A stretch of DNA of 64,000 nucleotides from an uncultured Actinomycetes bacterium (GCA_937876245.1 CALEGP010000038.1:62001-126000), one strand, 5' to 3'; positions 49,415 through 58,122 are shown, counted from the stretch's first letter. Made by a program: numbers and translations. The notes: a model not told the origin generated them from the letters alone.

Positions 49415-50848
49415 ATGTTCGAATCCCTCTCCTCAAAATTTCAAGGCGCATTCGCCTCTTTGCGAAGTAAGGGAAGGCTTAAATCTGGCGATATAGATGA
49501 AATAGCGGCCGAAATCAGAGAAGCACTTTTAGATTCCGACGTTGCTGTGACCGTCGTTGATCACTTTCTCGAACGGATAAAATCGCGATCCACCGAAGCG
49601 CTTGCAGAGCTAAACAAGTCGACCAACCCAGCGAATGCAGTTTTCGAAATCGTTAGTTCAGAGCTAATCGAAATCCTTGGTGGAAGTGCCCGTCGGATTC
49701 GATTTGCAAAAAAAGCGCCAACCGTAATTTTATTAACTGGCCTACAAGGTGCAGGTAAAACTTCACTTGCTGGCAAACTAGCAAAGTATTTAAAAGATCA
49801 GGGAAATACTCCACTTTTGGTTGCATCTGATTTACAGCGACCAAATGCGGTTACACAGTTACAGTTCATCGGAGAGAGCGTTGGTGTCCCAGTGTTTGCG
49901 CCAGAAGTTGGCAATGGCGTCGGAGACCCGGTAAAAGTTGCAAAGAATGGCCTTATTTTTGCGCAGGACAAATTACATAACATAGTGATTGTAGATACAG
50001 CCGGTCGCCTTGGTGTTGATTCCCAATTAATGCAAGAAGCGAAGCAAATCCGAGACGCGATAACACCGGATGAAATTCTCTATGTTCTCGATGCCATGGT
50101 TGGTCAAGATGCTGTCCGCACAGCACTAGCTTTTCAAGAAGGCGTGGGCTTTGATGCCCTTGTATTAACAAAGCTGGATGGCGATGCTCGGGGCGGTGCC
50201 GCACTTTCTATTACGCAGGTTACAGGCAAGCCAATTATGTTTGCAGCGACAGGAGAGAAGATTTCAGACTTTGATCTCTTCTACCCAGATCGTATGGCTT
50301 CTCGAATTCTTGGTCTTGGAGATATTCAAACTCTTGCTGAGCAGGCAAAGGGCGCCTTCGATTCAGATACGGCAGCTAAATTAGAGAGCAAATTTGCAAG
50401 CGGCGAGGACTTCACGCTAGATGATTTCTTATCGCAATTAGAAGCCATGAAGAAAATGGGCTCTATGAGTAAATTGCTCGGCATGCTTCCAGGTGCGAAT
50501 TCTGGTGCGATGAAGAAGCAGCTCGAACAATTTGATGAAGGAGAGCTCGTTAAGACGCAATCAATAGTGCAATCTATGACGCCTATCGAACGCTCAGAAC
50601 CGAAAATATTGAATGGATCTAGACGATCACGAATTGCAAAGGGCTCGGGTCGCCAGGTCTCAGATGTAAATTCTCTTGTTGAACGATTTAGTCAGGCGCA
50701 GAAGGCAATGAAACAGATGCGAGGCGGCAAGGGCGGCGGGCAACTGCCACCTGGAATGGGAGCCCTTCCTAATATTGCAAAGAAGATAGCGCCGGCAAAG
50801 AAGAAATCTCGCTCAGGAAACCCAGCCAAGCGCGCCTTGGAGAGCTAA
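49415..50848 (+). CDS. ffh: signal recognition particle protein Ffh
   Basis: The GTPase that binds signal peptides and 4.5S RNA. The 477-residue protein has the N domain, GLQGAGKTSLAGKLAKYL (G1, near 108), ASDLQRPNAVTQL, DTAGRLGVD and TKLDGDARGG. The methionine-rich M domain from about residue 300 includes SMTPIERSEPKILNGSRRSRIAKGSG read in parts and MKQMRGGKGGG. No SRP RNA gene is recognised nearby. Confidence 0.96.
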   Translation: MFESLSSKFQGAFASLRSKGRLKSGDIDEIAAEIREALLDSDVAVTVVDHFLERIKSRSTEALAELNKSTNPANAVFEIVSSELIEILGGSARRIRFAKKAPTVILLTGLQGAGKTSLAGKLAKYLKDQGNTPLLVASDLQRPNAVTQLQFIGESVGVPVFAPEVGNGVGDPVKVAKNGLIFAQDKLHNIVIVDTAGRLGVDSQLMQEAKQIRDAITPDEILYVLDAMVGQDAVRTALAFQEGVGFDALVLTKLDGDARGGAALSITQVTGKPIMFAATGEKISDFDLFYPDRMASRILGLGDIQTLAEQAKGAFDSDTAAKLESKFASGEDFTLDDFLSQLEAMKKMGSMSKLLGMLPGANSGAMKKQLEQFDEGELVKTQSIVQSMTPIERSEPKILNGSRRSRIAKGSGRQVSDVNSLVERFSQAQKAMKQMRGGKGGGQLPPGMGALPNIAKKIAPAKKKSRSGNPAKRALES

Positions 50849-50875
50849 TTTCCTGAGCGACTTGAATCTGGCCAT

Positions 50876-50893
50876 ATTTGGCCCAAATTTGGG
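50876..50893. repeat. overlapping palindromes between ffh and rpsP
   Basis: ATTTGG-C-CCAAAT (50876-50888) overlaps the perfect palindrome CCCAAATTTGGG (50882-50893); the middle arm can pair either way. They lie 28 nt after ffh in the 211-nt gap. The rest of that gap holds only a weak GTGAC/GTCAC inverted repeat before rpsP. Confidence 0.4.
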
Positions 50894-51059
50894 TTCTGCG
50901 CTGATGGCTGGCAAGATTGGGACCCTGCAAGGGGCCCTCTACCCCCAAGCGATCTTCACCAAGAGGTGTGAGATATTTTGCAAACAGGAATTAGTTTTTG
51001 AGTGACGCTCCCACTGTCACAAGAAAGTTAGCGCCGATTAAAACAAGGAGAAAGCCTTC

Positions 51060-51644
51060 GTGGCCGTAAAAATTAGATTAATGCGCATGGGCAAAATTCA
51101 TAGCCCACATTTTCGTATCGTAGTTTCTGACTCTCGCGCAGCTCGTAACTCTCGCGCAATTGAAGAGATTGGTCGTTATTCACCAGGCTCTGAACCATCG
51201 CTGATAGAAGTTACATCTGACCGGGCTCAGTATTGGTTATCTGTTGGTGCGCAACCAACTGAACCAGTAACAGCACTTCTGAAAATTACTGGTGATTGGC
51301 AAAAGTTCAAGGGTCTTCCTGGAACCGAGGGAACTCTAAGAACGATTGCAGAAAAGCCACACAAGCGCATTGCTTATGAAGCCGCGGTAAAAGAGGCAAT
51401 GAACGAACCGGCAGATGGTGCAACGACTATGAAGAAGAAAGCTGCGGAAAAATTAGCCGCTAAGTTAGCTCCAGTTGAGGCAGTTGTTGAAGCTCCTGCA
51501 GAAACAGTAGTTGAGGCAGTTGTCGAAGCTCCTGCAGAAACAGTAGTTGAGGCAGTTATCGAAGCTCCTGCAGAAACAGTGGCGGAAGTTGCTACCGAGG
51601 TTGTAGCAGAAGCAACCCCAGTTGCCGAAGAAGTTACCGAATAA
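51060..51644 (+). CDS. rpsP: 30S ribosomal protein S16 with long acidic C-terminal extension
   Basis: The first 80 or so residues are a normal S16 ([35 protein letters not shown]). The protein then continues to 194 residues, much longer than the usual 80-150, with a Glu/Ala/Val-rich tail built from a 12-residue unit ([12 protein letters not shown]). A ribosome site AAGGAG lies upstream of the GTG. It opens the rpsP-khpA-rimM-trmD operon. The extension is probably disordered and acidic. Confidence 0.95.
   Translation: MAVKIRLMRMGKIHSPHFRIVVSDSRAARNSRAIEEIGRYSPGSEPSLIEVTSDRAQYWLSVGAQPTEPVTALLKITGDWQKFKGLPGTEGTLRTIAEKPHKRIAYEAAVKEAMNEPADGATTMKKKAAEKLAAKLAPVEAVVEAPAETVVEAVVEAPAETVVEAVIEAPAETVAEVATEVVAEATPVAEEVTE
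51474..51581 (+). repeat. three-copy 36-nt tandem repeat in the rpsP tail
   Basis: Units 51474-51509, 51510-51545 and 51546-51581 differ by only a few bases and encode [12 protein letters not shown]-type repeats in frame. Near identity suggests a recent expansion. Confidence 0.85.
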
Positions 51645-51646
51645 CA

Positions 51647-51886
51647 ATGATTGATGAAGCGCTAGAACATCTAGTTAAGGGGATTGTTGATAATCCCGAT
51701 GATGTAGTTATCACGACTAAAGATCATCGTCGTGGGACAACGCTAGAAGTTAGAGTCAATCCAGATGACATTGGCAAAGTAATTGGCCGCAATGGACGTA
51801 CTGCTCGTGCCCTTCGCACTGTGGTTAGTGCAATCGCAGGTCGCTCAGTTCGCGTCGATCTCATCGAGGCTGACGAGGCTCGTTAA
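51647..51886 (+). CDS. khpA: KH-domain RNA-binding protein KhpA
   Basis: A 79-residue single KH domain with the GXXG-type loop GKVIGRNGRTARALR. KhpA-like proteins bind RNA and are always near rpsP-rimM in Gram-positive genomes. It starts 2 nt after rpsP and ends 2 nt before rimM. Confidence 0.94.
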   Translation: MIDEALEHLVKGIVDNPDDVVITTKDHRRGTTLEVRVNPDDIGKVIGRNGRTARALRTVVSAIAGRSVRVDLIEADEAR

Positions 51887-51888
51887 AA

Positions 51889-52392
51889 GTGCAACTTGTC
51901 GTTGCCAGAATTGGTCGCGCACATGGCGTACTAGGTGAAGCGACAATAGAAGTTCGTACTGATCAACCCGAAGATCGTTTTTATGTTGGCTCTGTCTTAG
52001 CGACGGAGCCAACTTCTTTTGGCCCCTTAACTATTTCCTCTGTCAGAGATCACAATGGAATTTTGCTTCTAGGTTTTCAAGGCGTTTCCGACCGAAATCA
52101 AGTCGAAATACTTCGGAATGTACTGCTCGTCGCCGAGGTAGATATTGAAGCTGATTCAACAGAAGATGACTTTCATGTCCAACAATTACTGGAGTGCCTG
52201 GTTTCTACTGACGAGGGAGTCCAAATTGGGCTCGTTACAGATGTAATAAATTTGCCTGGCCAAGACCTTCTGGCTGTTGACTACAACGGTCGGGAAATCT
52301 TAATTCCCTTTGTAAAGGCCATAGTGCCAATTGTTGATGTGAAGGCTCGCAAAATTACGATTGCTCCTCCAGCTGGGTTGCTAGATGAATAG
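51889..52392 (+). CDS. rimM: ribosome maturation factor RimM
   Basis: Binds S19 and helps 30S head maturation. The 167-residue protein begins with GTG (MQLVVARIGRAHGVLGEATIEVRTD), followed by the PRC-barrel domain (GLVTDVINLPGQDLLAVDYNGREILIPFVKAIVPIVD read in parts). Its end overlaps trmD by 8 nt. Confidence 0.94.
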   Translation: MQLVVARIGRAHGVLGEATIEVRTDQPEDRFYVGSVLATEPTSFGPLTISSVRDHNGILLLGFQGVSDRNQVEILRNVLLVAEVDIEADSTEDDFHVQQLLECLVSTDEGVQIGLVTDVINLPGQDLLAVDYNGREILIPFVKAIVPIVDVKARKITIAPPAGLLDE

Positions 52393-53095
52393 CGCCAATA
52401 GATTCGACATAATCACAATCTTTCCCGATTATTTAGCACCGCTAAAACTTTCTCTTATCGGCAAGGCTGAGGCCGCCGGAATTATTGAAATTGGTATTCA
52501 TGATCTACGAGAACAAACCAGTGATCTTCATGGCTCGGTGGATGACACTCCTTATGGCGGCGGTGCTGGGATGGTTATGTCACCTGAACCGTGGGGCAAA
52601 GCAATCGATTCTGTTATCGAATTAGCACCAGACGAGTTGCATGAATTGATCGTGTTAACTCCAGCTGGCGAAAAATTGACACAGGAGATGGCAAGTGAGC
52701 TTACAAAATCCAGGCATTTGATCTTCGCCTGTGGCCGTTACGAGGGAATTGATATCCGAGTAAGTGATTTTTATGCTAGTGAAAAGAATTTCAAGGTTCG
52801 CGAAATATCAATTGGTGACTATGTCTTGGGCGGCGGGGAAGTCGCAACTCTTGTAATTATGGAAGCAATAATTCGTCTTCTTCCCGGAGTTATCGGAAAC
52901 CCTGCCTCGTTGGACGAGGAATCTCATACTCTTAAATCAACAAGGGGCGCTCTAGTCGAATATCCGAGTTACACCAAACCGCAAGAATGGCGCGGTTTAA
53001 GCGTCCCCAACGTCTTGCTTTCTGGGAATCATGGCGAGATAGCGAAGTGGCGAATGCAACAAGCGCTAATTCGTACCAAGAAATTGGCGGATTAA
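52385..53095 (+). CDS. trmD: tRNA (guanine-37-N1)-methyltransferase TrmD
   Basis: Methylates G37 next to the anticodon to prevent frameshifting. The 236-residue SPOUT enzyme has DIITIFPDYLAPL, VDDTPYGGGAGMVM, FACGRYEGIDIRV and SIGDYVLGGGEVA. Unlike the usual order, rplS does not follow; the next gene is an acyl-ACP desaturase on its own promoter. Confidence 0.96.
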   Translation: MNSANRFDIITIFPDYLAPLKLSLIGKAEAAGIIEIGIHDLREQTSDLHGSVDDTPYGGGAGMVMSPEPWGKAIDSVIELAPDELHELIVLTPAGEKLTQEMASELTKSRHLIFACGRYEGIDIRVSDFYASEKNFKVREISIGDYVLGGGEVATLVIMEAIIRLLPGVIGNPASLDEESHTLKSTRGALVEYPSYTKPQEWRGLSVPNVLLSGNHGEIAKWRMQQALIRTKKLAD

Positions 53096-53120
53096 CTCGC
53101 GAGTAGATAGTTCAATGCGC

Positions 53121-53126
53121 TAAGTT
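53121..53126 (+). promoter_or_regulatory. -10 box for leaderless desaturase transcript
   Basis: TAAGTT then six C residues and the ATG at 53133. Confidence 0.5.
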
Positions 53127-53132
53127 CCCCCC

Positions 53133-54101
53133 ATGGCTTCAATCGATCCGAACGTTCAGCTGCGCTTAATTCGCGACCTTGAGCCCGCTGTAGAAAAAGA
53201 GCTGGAAAGACATATTGCAACGACTAAAGACTGGTATCCCCATGAGTATGTCCCATGGAGTGAGGGCAGAACTTTTGCCGGTCCACTAAATGGCGATGCA
53301 TGGGAAGCAAAAGATTCTAAATTAACTGCGATCGCACAGGATTCTTTAGTTTTAAATTTACTTACAGAAGATAATCTTCCTAGCTATCACACAGAAATTG
53401 CAATTTCCATGAGTCGCGATGGGGCTTGGAATAGTTGGATTAACCGCTGGACTGCCGAAGAGGCGCGCCACGGCATTGTCATTAGAGATTATTTGATGGC
53501 TACTCGAGGTGTTGATCCAAGGGAATTGGAAGATTTGCGCATGGCTCACATGGTGGCTGGATATCAAACCCCATATGACAATGACATGCTGCACACAGTT
53601 TCTTATGTAACATTCCAAGAGCTTGCCACCCGGATCTCGCACCGAAATACTGGACGGATTTCGAGTGATGAAATTTGTGAAGGCATGCTCACTCGCGTGG
53701 CTCTAGATGAGAACTTGCATATGTTGTTTTATCGCAATTTATTGGGAGCGGCGTTAGATCTTGAGCCAAATGCTGCAATGGTCGCTATCAAAGATGTCGT
53801 GACCAACTTCCAGATGCCCGGCGCAGGGATGCCTGGTTGGGGACGTAAATCTGTCCAAATAGCGCTCGCTGGAATTTATGATCCAAAATCCCACCTGGAA
53901 GATGTCGTAGCGCCGGTATTAAGAGCCTGGAATATCTTCGGACGTGAGGATTTTACAAGCGAGGGAGCAGCTGCGCGAGATGAATTGGGCGCATATCTTG
54001 CCAGCGCTGAGGTTGATGTTTCGAAATTTGTGGAAAAACGCGATGCACACTTCGAGCGATTAATTGCCCGGGGTAAGAACCCCATTCGACTGGAAAACTA
54101 A
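53133..54101 (+). CDS. acyl-ACP desaturase (DesA-type, di-iron)
   Basis: Introduces a double bond into fatty acyl chains. The 322-residue soluble di-iron protein has the ENLPSYH motif, EEARHG near residues 109-114, a FQELATRISHRN glutamate, and DENLH near residue 193, which supply the iron ligands of the stearoyl-ACP desaturase family. It stands alone after trmD. It would tune membrane unsaturation, for instance in cold water. Confidence 0.92.
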   Translation: MASIDPNVQLRLIRDLEPAVEKELERHIATTKDWYPHEYVPWSEGRTFAGPLNGDAWEAKDSKLTAIAQDSLVLNLLTEDNLPSYHTEIAISMSRDGAWNSWINRWTAEEARHGIVIRDYLMATRGVDPRELEDLRMAHMVAGYQTPYDNDMLHTVSYVTFQELATRISHRNTGRISSDEICEGMLTRVALDENLHMLFYRNLLGAALDLEPNAAMVAIKDVVTNFQMPGAGMPGWGRKSVQIALAGIYDPKSHLEDVVAPVLRAWNIFGREDFTSEGAAARDELGAYLASAEVDVSKFVEKRDAHFERLIARGKNPIRLEN

Positions 54102-54145
54102 AGAAGCCCTTCAGCAAGCGGGGAATATTCTCGACACGCCGAGAG

Positions 54146-54173
54146 TTGATTAGGTATGCAGGGCACTTATAAG
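54146..54173 (+). promoter_or_regulatory. -35/-10 promoter for the DUF4193 gene
   Basis: TTGATT and TATAAG separated by 16 nt, about 80 nt before the DUF4193 start. This gene has a leader with a strong ribosome site (GGGAGG), unlike the leaderless neighbours. Confidence 0.5.
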
Positions 54174-54255
54174 ACACTATCCGCTCTGTTGGTTGTTGAT
54201 TTACTTCAAGAACCAGTTTTAAAAAGCAAAATTAGAGGAATAAGAGGGAGGTGCC

Positions 54256-54552
54256 ATGGCAACGGATTACGACACACCACGAAAGCAAGACGAAGAGCTT
54301 CATGAAGAATCACTTGAAGAACTGAAATCTCGCACATCGGATGCACAATCTGGTCAAGTTGATATCGACGAAGAAGAAGCTGCTGCAAATCTTGAACTTC
54401 CGGGTGCCGATCTTTCGGGGGAAGAGCTAACGGTTCGCGTAGTTCCTAAACAAGTTGATGAATTTACTTGCTCAAGATGTTATTTAGTACACCATTCTTC
54501 TCAACTTACAAAAGGCAGTGGCGCTAGTTCAATCTGCAAAGACTGTATTTAG
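54256..54552 (+). CDS. DUF4193 family protein
   Basis: A 98-residue actinobacteria-specific acidic protein. It begins MATDYDTPRKQDEE and ends with a zinc-ribbon-like pair FTCSRCYLVHH and SICKDCI, the DUF4193 pattern. GGGAGG lies 7 nt before the ATG. Function unknown. It overlaps the convergent DUF3093 gene by 4 nt. Confidence 0.88.
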   Translation: MATDYDTPRKQDEELHEESLEELKSRTSDAQSGQVDIDEEEAAANLELPGADLSGEELTVRVVPKQVDEFTCSRCYLVHHSSQLTKGSGASSICKDCI

Positions 54553-55022
54553 TGATCTGCTAAGTTTAAAATTTTAGCGAGTTCCTTGGCCCTATTGGTT
54601 GTAATAAGCCAATAGGGCGTTTTATCTTTAGGATCGCGCAGATCAATTTTGATCGCCGAGCTGACCCAAAATCGAAGTTCTAAGTAAGAAGCTGGATCGG
54701 CATCGATGCCACGAGTTCGTTTAAGCTCGGAAAATTCCAGTGGCGCAAAATTGTGGATGAAAGCCCGCTCGATTGCGGCAGGTCCCACTAGTAGCCATCC
54801 CTTAGTAACCGTGATTGTTAGTGCAGTTTTCTGTGATGCAAATACCAGAAGAGCGAACTCAATTATCGATACCAATATTGTTGGGCCATTGCCTATTGCT
54901 ACCCAGACGGCCAGGGATAGCGAAGCGGCCATAGCGAACATAAATAGCCATAGCCACCAACTCCAGGTTACTTTCTCCTGGTAAATCGGAACGCCATAGT
55001 TTAAATCACGGTGTCGGTTCAT
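54549..55022 (-). CDS. DUF3093 family membrane protein
   Basis: A 157-residue protein with two N-terminal membrane helices (WSWWLWLFMFAMAASLSLAVWVA and TILVSIIEFALLVFAS) and a soluble part with LRFWVSSAIKIDLRDPKDKTPYWLITTN, matching DUF3093. ATG at 55022 is preferred to TTG at 55031. The neighbourhood DUF4193-DUF3093-dut is conserved in actinobacteria. Function unknown. Confidence 0.85.
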   Translation of the reverse strand: MNRHRDLNYGVPIYQEKVTWSWWLWLFMFAMAASLSLAVWVAIGNGPTILVSIIEFALLVFASQKTALTITVTKGWLLVGPAAIERAFIHNFAPLEFSELKRTRGIDADPASYLELRFWVSSAIKIDLRDPKDKTPYWLITTNRAKELAKILNLADH

Positions 55023-55125
55023 TTTTGCCAACGCAATTCACGATATTTAGAGTTTCTTCCAGCATTTCTCATAGGGTCACGCTACGCCATTACTTGAAAT
55101 CAGTTGCAAGAAATGGATCACAGGT

Positions 55126-55131
55126 TAGGCT
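55126..55131 (+). promoter_or_regulatory. -10 box (with -35) for leaderless thioesterase transcript
   Basis: TAGGCT with 6 nt to the ATG at 55138, and a TTGCAA -35 element at 55104-55109, 16 nt upstream. It is one of the best-formed promoters in the set. Confidence 0.6.
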
Positions 55132-55137
55132 TAATAG

Positions 55138-55722
55138 ATGAGTCGTGTTGCTAGCACTATACCGCCAGAGGGTTCGGCAATCCCACCTAGACATCCAAAA
55201 GCTCCAGGGCCTGGAACAAAAATTCCTTCACACTTCGGACATTGTTTTGGATGCGGTGAATTGCACCCAACTGGCTTGCATTTGGTTGCTCATGCTGGAG
55301 AAGATCAAAATTTAACGGCAACATTTACTGTTACTGAAGATCACCAGGGCGCACCAGGCCTTGCACATGGAGGATTGTTATCGCTTGCCTTTGATGAAGC
55401 GCTCGGCAAATTGATGTGGCTAATTCGCTCTCCTGCGGTCACTGCAAGACTTGAAACAGATTTTATACTTCCAGTGCCGATGGGAACTACGCTCCATATT
55501 TCAGCCGAAATAACCGGCCAAGTTAATCGCAAAGTGTATTGCAGCGCAGTAGGCCGTATTGGATCAGCCGATGGGCCGATTGCTGTTCGGGCATCATCTC
55601 TCTATGTCATAGTTCCGATGCAGCACTTTTTGGATAATGCGCCTAAGGAATATTTAGCTCACGTAACTGCCCATCCAGAGTTACTGGCATTTGTTGATCC
55701 AGAATTTGAAATTAATCCATGA
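55138..55722 (+). CDS. PaaI-like hotdog thioesterase
   Basis: A 194-residue hotdog-fold protein with FGCGELHPTGLHL, the HQGAPGLAHGGLLSLAFDEALG helix region and RLETDFILPVPMGTTLHI. These fit the PaaI/4HBT acyl-CoA thioesterase group; the substrate is unknown. Its stop overlaps dut by 4 nt (ATGA). Confidence 0.87.
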   Translation: MSRVASTIPPEGSAIPPRHPKAPGPGTKIPSHFGHCFGCGELHPTGLHLVAHAGEDQNLTATFTVTEDHQGAPGLAHGGLLSLAFDEALGKLMWLIRSPAVTARLETDFILPVPMGTTLHISAEITGQVNRKVYCSAVGRIGSADGPIAVRASSLYVIVPMQHFLDNAPKEYLAHVTAHPELLAFVDPEFEINP

Positions 55723-56162
55723 CCGTAAATGTGCTAATTACTCGACTCGACGATTCGGTTCCGATTCCAAGTTATGCAAAGCCAGGAGATGCTGGAGCTG
55801 ACCTAACTTGCCGCGTAGATGTAACCCTTGAGCCGGGGGAGCGCAAACTAGTACCCACCGGGATATCGATCGCACTGCCAAATGGTTTTGTTGCTCTAGT
55901 CCATCCAAGATCTGGACTCGCAATTAAACATGGCGTAACGATGGTTAATTCGCCTGGAACCGTTGATGCCGGATTTCGAGGTGAGCTGCAAATCATCATG
56001 ATAAATCACGACCCTAGTGAGGCCATTTCTTTTAAGAAGGGCGACCGGATTGCCCAATTAGTTATCCAACGCGTTGAATATGCAGAATTTATCGAGGTGG
56101 ATTCACTTCCGGGCTCAGATCGTGGCGCTGGTGGTTTTGGTTCAACAGGAGGAAAGAGCTGA
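55719..56162 (+). CDS. dut: dUTP diphosphatase Dut
   Basis: Hydrolyses dUTP to dUMP, keeping uracil out of DNA and supplying dTMP synthesis. The 147-residue trimeric enzyme has all five motifs: PGDAGADL, HPRSGLAIKHG, PGTVDAGFRGE, KGDRIAQLVI and RGAGGFGSTG. It overlaps genes on both sides by 1-4 nt. Confidence 0.96.
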   Translation: MTVNVLITRLDDSVPIPSYAKPGDAGADLTCRVDVTLEPGERKLVPTGISIALPNGFVALVHPRSGLAIKHGVTMVNSPGTVDAGFRGELQIIMINHDPSEAISFKKGDRIAQLVIQRVEYAEFIEVDSLPGSDRGAGGFGSTGGKS

Positions 56163-56770
56163 TGCAAGAAGAAGATAAGGCAAAGGTTTTAACAGCCCTG
56201 GGCGGAAAAAAGGGAATTATAGATTCAACCATCCCATCACTTATTTTTTTGCTTGCCTATAACGTGACCCACAATCTTCGCGTCTGTCTCTATATTTCCA
56301 TAGCAACTGCTGCAGTTCTTATGATTTTGCGTTTAATCAAACGCGATACATTAATGCATTCCATTTCAGGGTTCATCGGAGTAGCTTTCTGCGGCTGGTT
56401 TGCATGGAAAACTGGAACTGCGAAAAGTTACTATGCTCCAAGCCTCTGGAAAAATTCAGCGTTCATGTTGGTTTATCTTGCTTCTATCTTGTTGAAGTGG
56501 CCGCTCATTGGAGTTCTGCTTGGGCCAATCCTCGGCGAGAATTTAAATTGGCGAAAAAATCCACAACGAATGGCGGCCTACATAAAGGCTACATGGATTT
56601 GGTTTGCACTATTTGCAATTCGGTTAGCGGTTCAGTATCCACTTTTTAAGACCAACCAAATTAATGCGCTTGGTATCGCAAATATATTCCTAGGCTTCCC
56701 ACTCTACCTAGTGACGCTATGGGGCACTTGGCTAGCTATTCGTTCGGTCCCAATCGCTAAAAACGATTAA
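56162..56770 (+). CDS. DUF3159 family membrane protein
   Basis: A 202-residue protein with about five to six membrane helices (SLIFLLAYNVTHNLRVCLYIS, AFMLVYLASILLKWPLIGVLLGPI, YKATWIWFALFAIRLAVQY-like stretch, and a C-terminal helix pair). It matches DUF3159, found next to dut in actinobacteria. Function unknown. It is convergent with the TrkA pair and overlaps it by 4 nt. Confidence 0.85.
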   Translation: MQEEDKAKVLTALGGKKGIIDSTIPSLIFLLAYNVTHNLRVCLYISIATAAVLMILRLIKRDTLMHSISGFIGVAFCGWFAWKTGTAKSYYAPSLWKNSAFMLVYLASILLKWPLIGVLLGPILGENLNWRKNPQRMAAYIKATWIWFALFAIRLAVQYPLFKTNQINALGIANIFLGFPLYLVTLWGTWLAIRSVPIAKND

Positions 56771-57429
56771 CTACCAGAGACAAAACAGCTCTTAAGAAGT
56801 TCCTCAGCCGCCTCAGTAGCAATAAAAAGGAGTTCATCTCCAGCGGAGTATGCATCATGAGGATGTGGCGTTATAACTTGGCCATCCCTCACGATCGCCG
56901 CGAGTGTTGCATTCTCAGGAAGTTTCACTTCCCCGACAGTACGTCCTAAACATTTTGCGTCATCCGGCAATGTGATTTCAACCAGACTGGCTTCACCTTT
57001 TTTGAGTGAGAAGAGTCGGACCACATCGCCCACAGATACTGCCTCTTCAACGATGGCAGAAATAATTCTAGGCGTCGAAACTGCAACATCCACGCCCCAT
57101 GAAGAATCGAAAAGCCACTCATTTTTAGGGTGGTTTACGCGTGCCACAACCCGCGGGACGCCATACTCAGTTTTAGCAAGGAGTGATGCAACCAGGTTAA
57201 CTTTGTCATCACCGGTCGCCGCAACCAATACCTGGCAGGTATCTAGCTTTGCATGGTCGAGTGAAGATATTTCACAGACATCTGCCATTAGCCACTCAGC
57301 GTTTGGAACACTTTCTAATTTTAATGCTTTGAGATCTCGATCAATGAGTAAAACATGGTGGCCATTACCGATGAGTTCGCGCGCGATTGAACGTCCAACA
57401 TTGCCGGCGCCTGCGATTGCAATTTTCAT
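56767..57429 (-). CDS. TrkA-type potassium channel/transporter regulatory protein (second of pair)
   Basis: A 220-residue KTN/RCK protein with NAD-binding GAGNVGRSIARELIGNGHHVLLID, acidic ribose ligand and a C-terminal TrkA-C domain (GRTVGEVKLPENATLAAIVRDGQV). It regulates potassium uptake in response to nucleotides. It is cotranscribed with the preceding TrkA gene, the CeoB/CeoC arrangement of mycobacteria. No membrane channel is in the window. Confidence 0.9.
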   Translation of the reverse strand: MKIAIAGAGNVGRSIARELIGNGHHVLLIDRDLKALKLESVPNAEWLMADVCEISSLDHAKLDTCQVLVAATGDDKVNLVASLLAKTEYGVPRVVARVNHPKNEWLFDSSWGVDVAVSTPRIISAIVEEAVSVGDVVRLFSLKKGEASLVEITLPDDAKCLGRTVGEVKLPENATLAAIVRDGQVITPHPHDAYSAGDELLFIATEAAEELLKSCFVSGS

Positions 57430-57434
57430 TGTAA

Positions 57435-58097
57435 TTACGCCTCTTCCGGTGATTTTGCTAGTGCGGTTTCAACGTTCGGAAGGTCAGAATCGGAAACCAT
57501 GACGTGCACCAAGTCGCCCTCTTGGAGCGCAGTATTTTCGGTCGGAATCATTGCTTCACCAAGACGGGTAATGAATGCGACTCGAGCATTTGTAGAGGCC
57601 TCGATAAGAGAGACAGGTTGTCCAAACCACTCACGATGTAAATGAACTTCACAAAGTTGTAGCGCTCCACTGGCATCGCGCCATTCAGACCTCGAACCTT
57701 GTGGAGCTAGGCGACGAATGATTTGGTCAATTGTCCAAATTACTGTTGCCACGGTTGGGATTCCAAGGCGCTGATAAATTTCGGCACGATCCGAGTCGTA
57801 AATTCTTGCAACAACTTTTTCGACACCGTAAGTTTCGCGAGCAACTCGTGCTGCGAGAATATTTGAATTATCACCATTTGAAACAGCAGCGAATGCATCT
57901 GCTTTCTCAATTCCAGCTTCAAGTAAAATATCTCGATCAAAACCAACGCCAGCAACTGTCTGACCCTTGAAATCCGAGCCCAAGCGACGAAATGCTTCTC
58001 GATTTTGGTCGATAATTGATACGGAATGTCCGGCAGCCTCTAAATCATTGGCTAGACCAGCTCCGACCCGACCGCATCCCATAATCACAACGTGCAC
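57435..58097 (-). CDS. TrkA-type potassium channel/transporter regulatory protein (first of pair)
   Basis: A 220-residue KTN/RCK protein with MGCGRVGAGLANDLEAAGH and the C-terminal TrkA-C segment (GQPVSLIEASTNARVAFITRLG). GTG at 58097 (MHVVIMGCGRVG) is chosen over TTG at 58106 because TAAGTT lies 7 nt upstream on the minus strand, so TTG would be outside a leaderless transcript. It is divergent from the RNA methyltransferase. Confidence 0.9.
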   Translation of the reverse strand: MHVVIMGCGRVGAGLANDLEAAGHSVSIIDQNREAFRRLGSDFKGQTVAGVGFDRDILLEAGIEKADAFAAVSNGDNSNILAARVARETYGVEKVVARIYDSDRAEIYQRLGIPTVATVIWTIDQIIRRLAPQGSRSEWRDASGALQLCEVHLHREWFGQPVSLIEASTNARVAFITRLGEAMIPTENTALQEGDLVHVMVSDSDLPNVETALAKSPEEA

Positions 58098-58104
58098 GAA
58101 GTAC

Positions 58105-58110
58105 AACTTA
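58105..58110 (-). promoter_or_regulatory. -10 box for leaderless TrkA-pair transcript
   Basis: TAAGTT on the minus strand, 7 nt from the GTG at 58097. It lies back to back with the methyltransferase box at 58117. Confidence 0.5.
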
Positions 58111-58116
58111 CACCCT

Positions 58117-58122
58117 TAAGGT
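58117..58122 (+). promoter_or_regulatory. -10 box for leaderless RNA methyltransferase transcript
   Basis: TAAGGT, then 6 nt to the ATG at 58129. The divergent TrkA -10 lies 6 nt away, so polymerase could not occupy both at once. Confidence 0.5.

Noticed and set aside
51474-51581. 36-nt repeats as a CRISPR array
   Set aside because: Units are directly adjacent without spacers and encode an in-frame protein tail.
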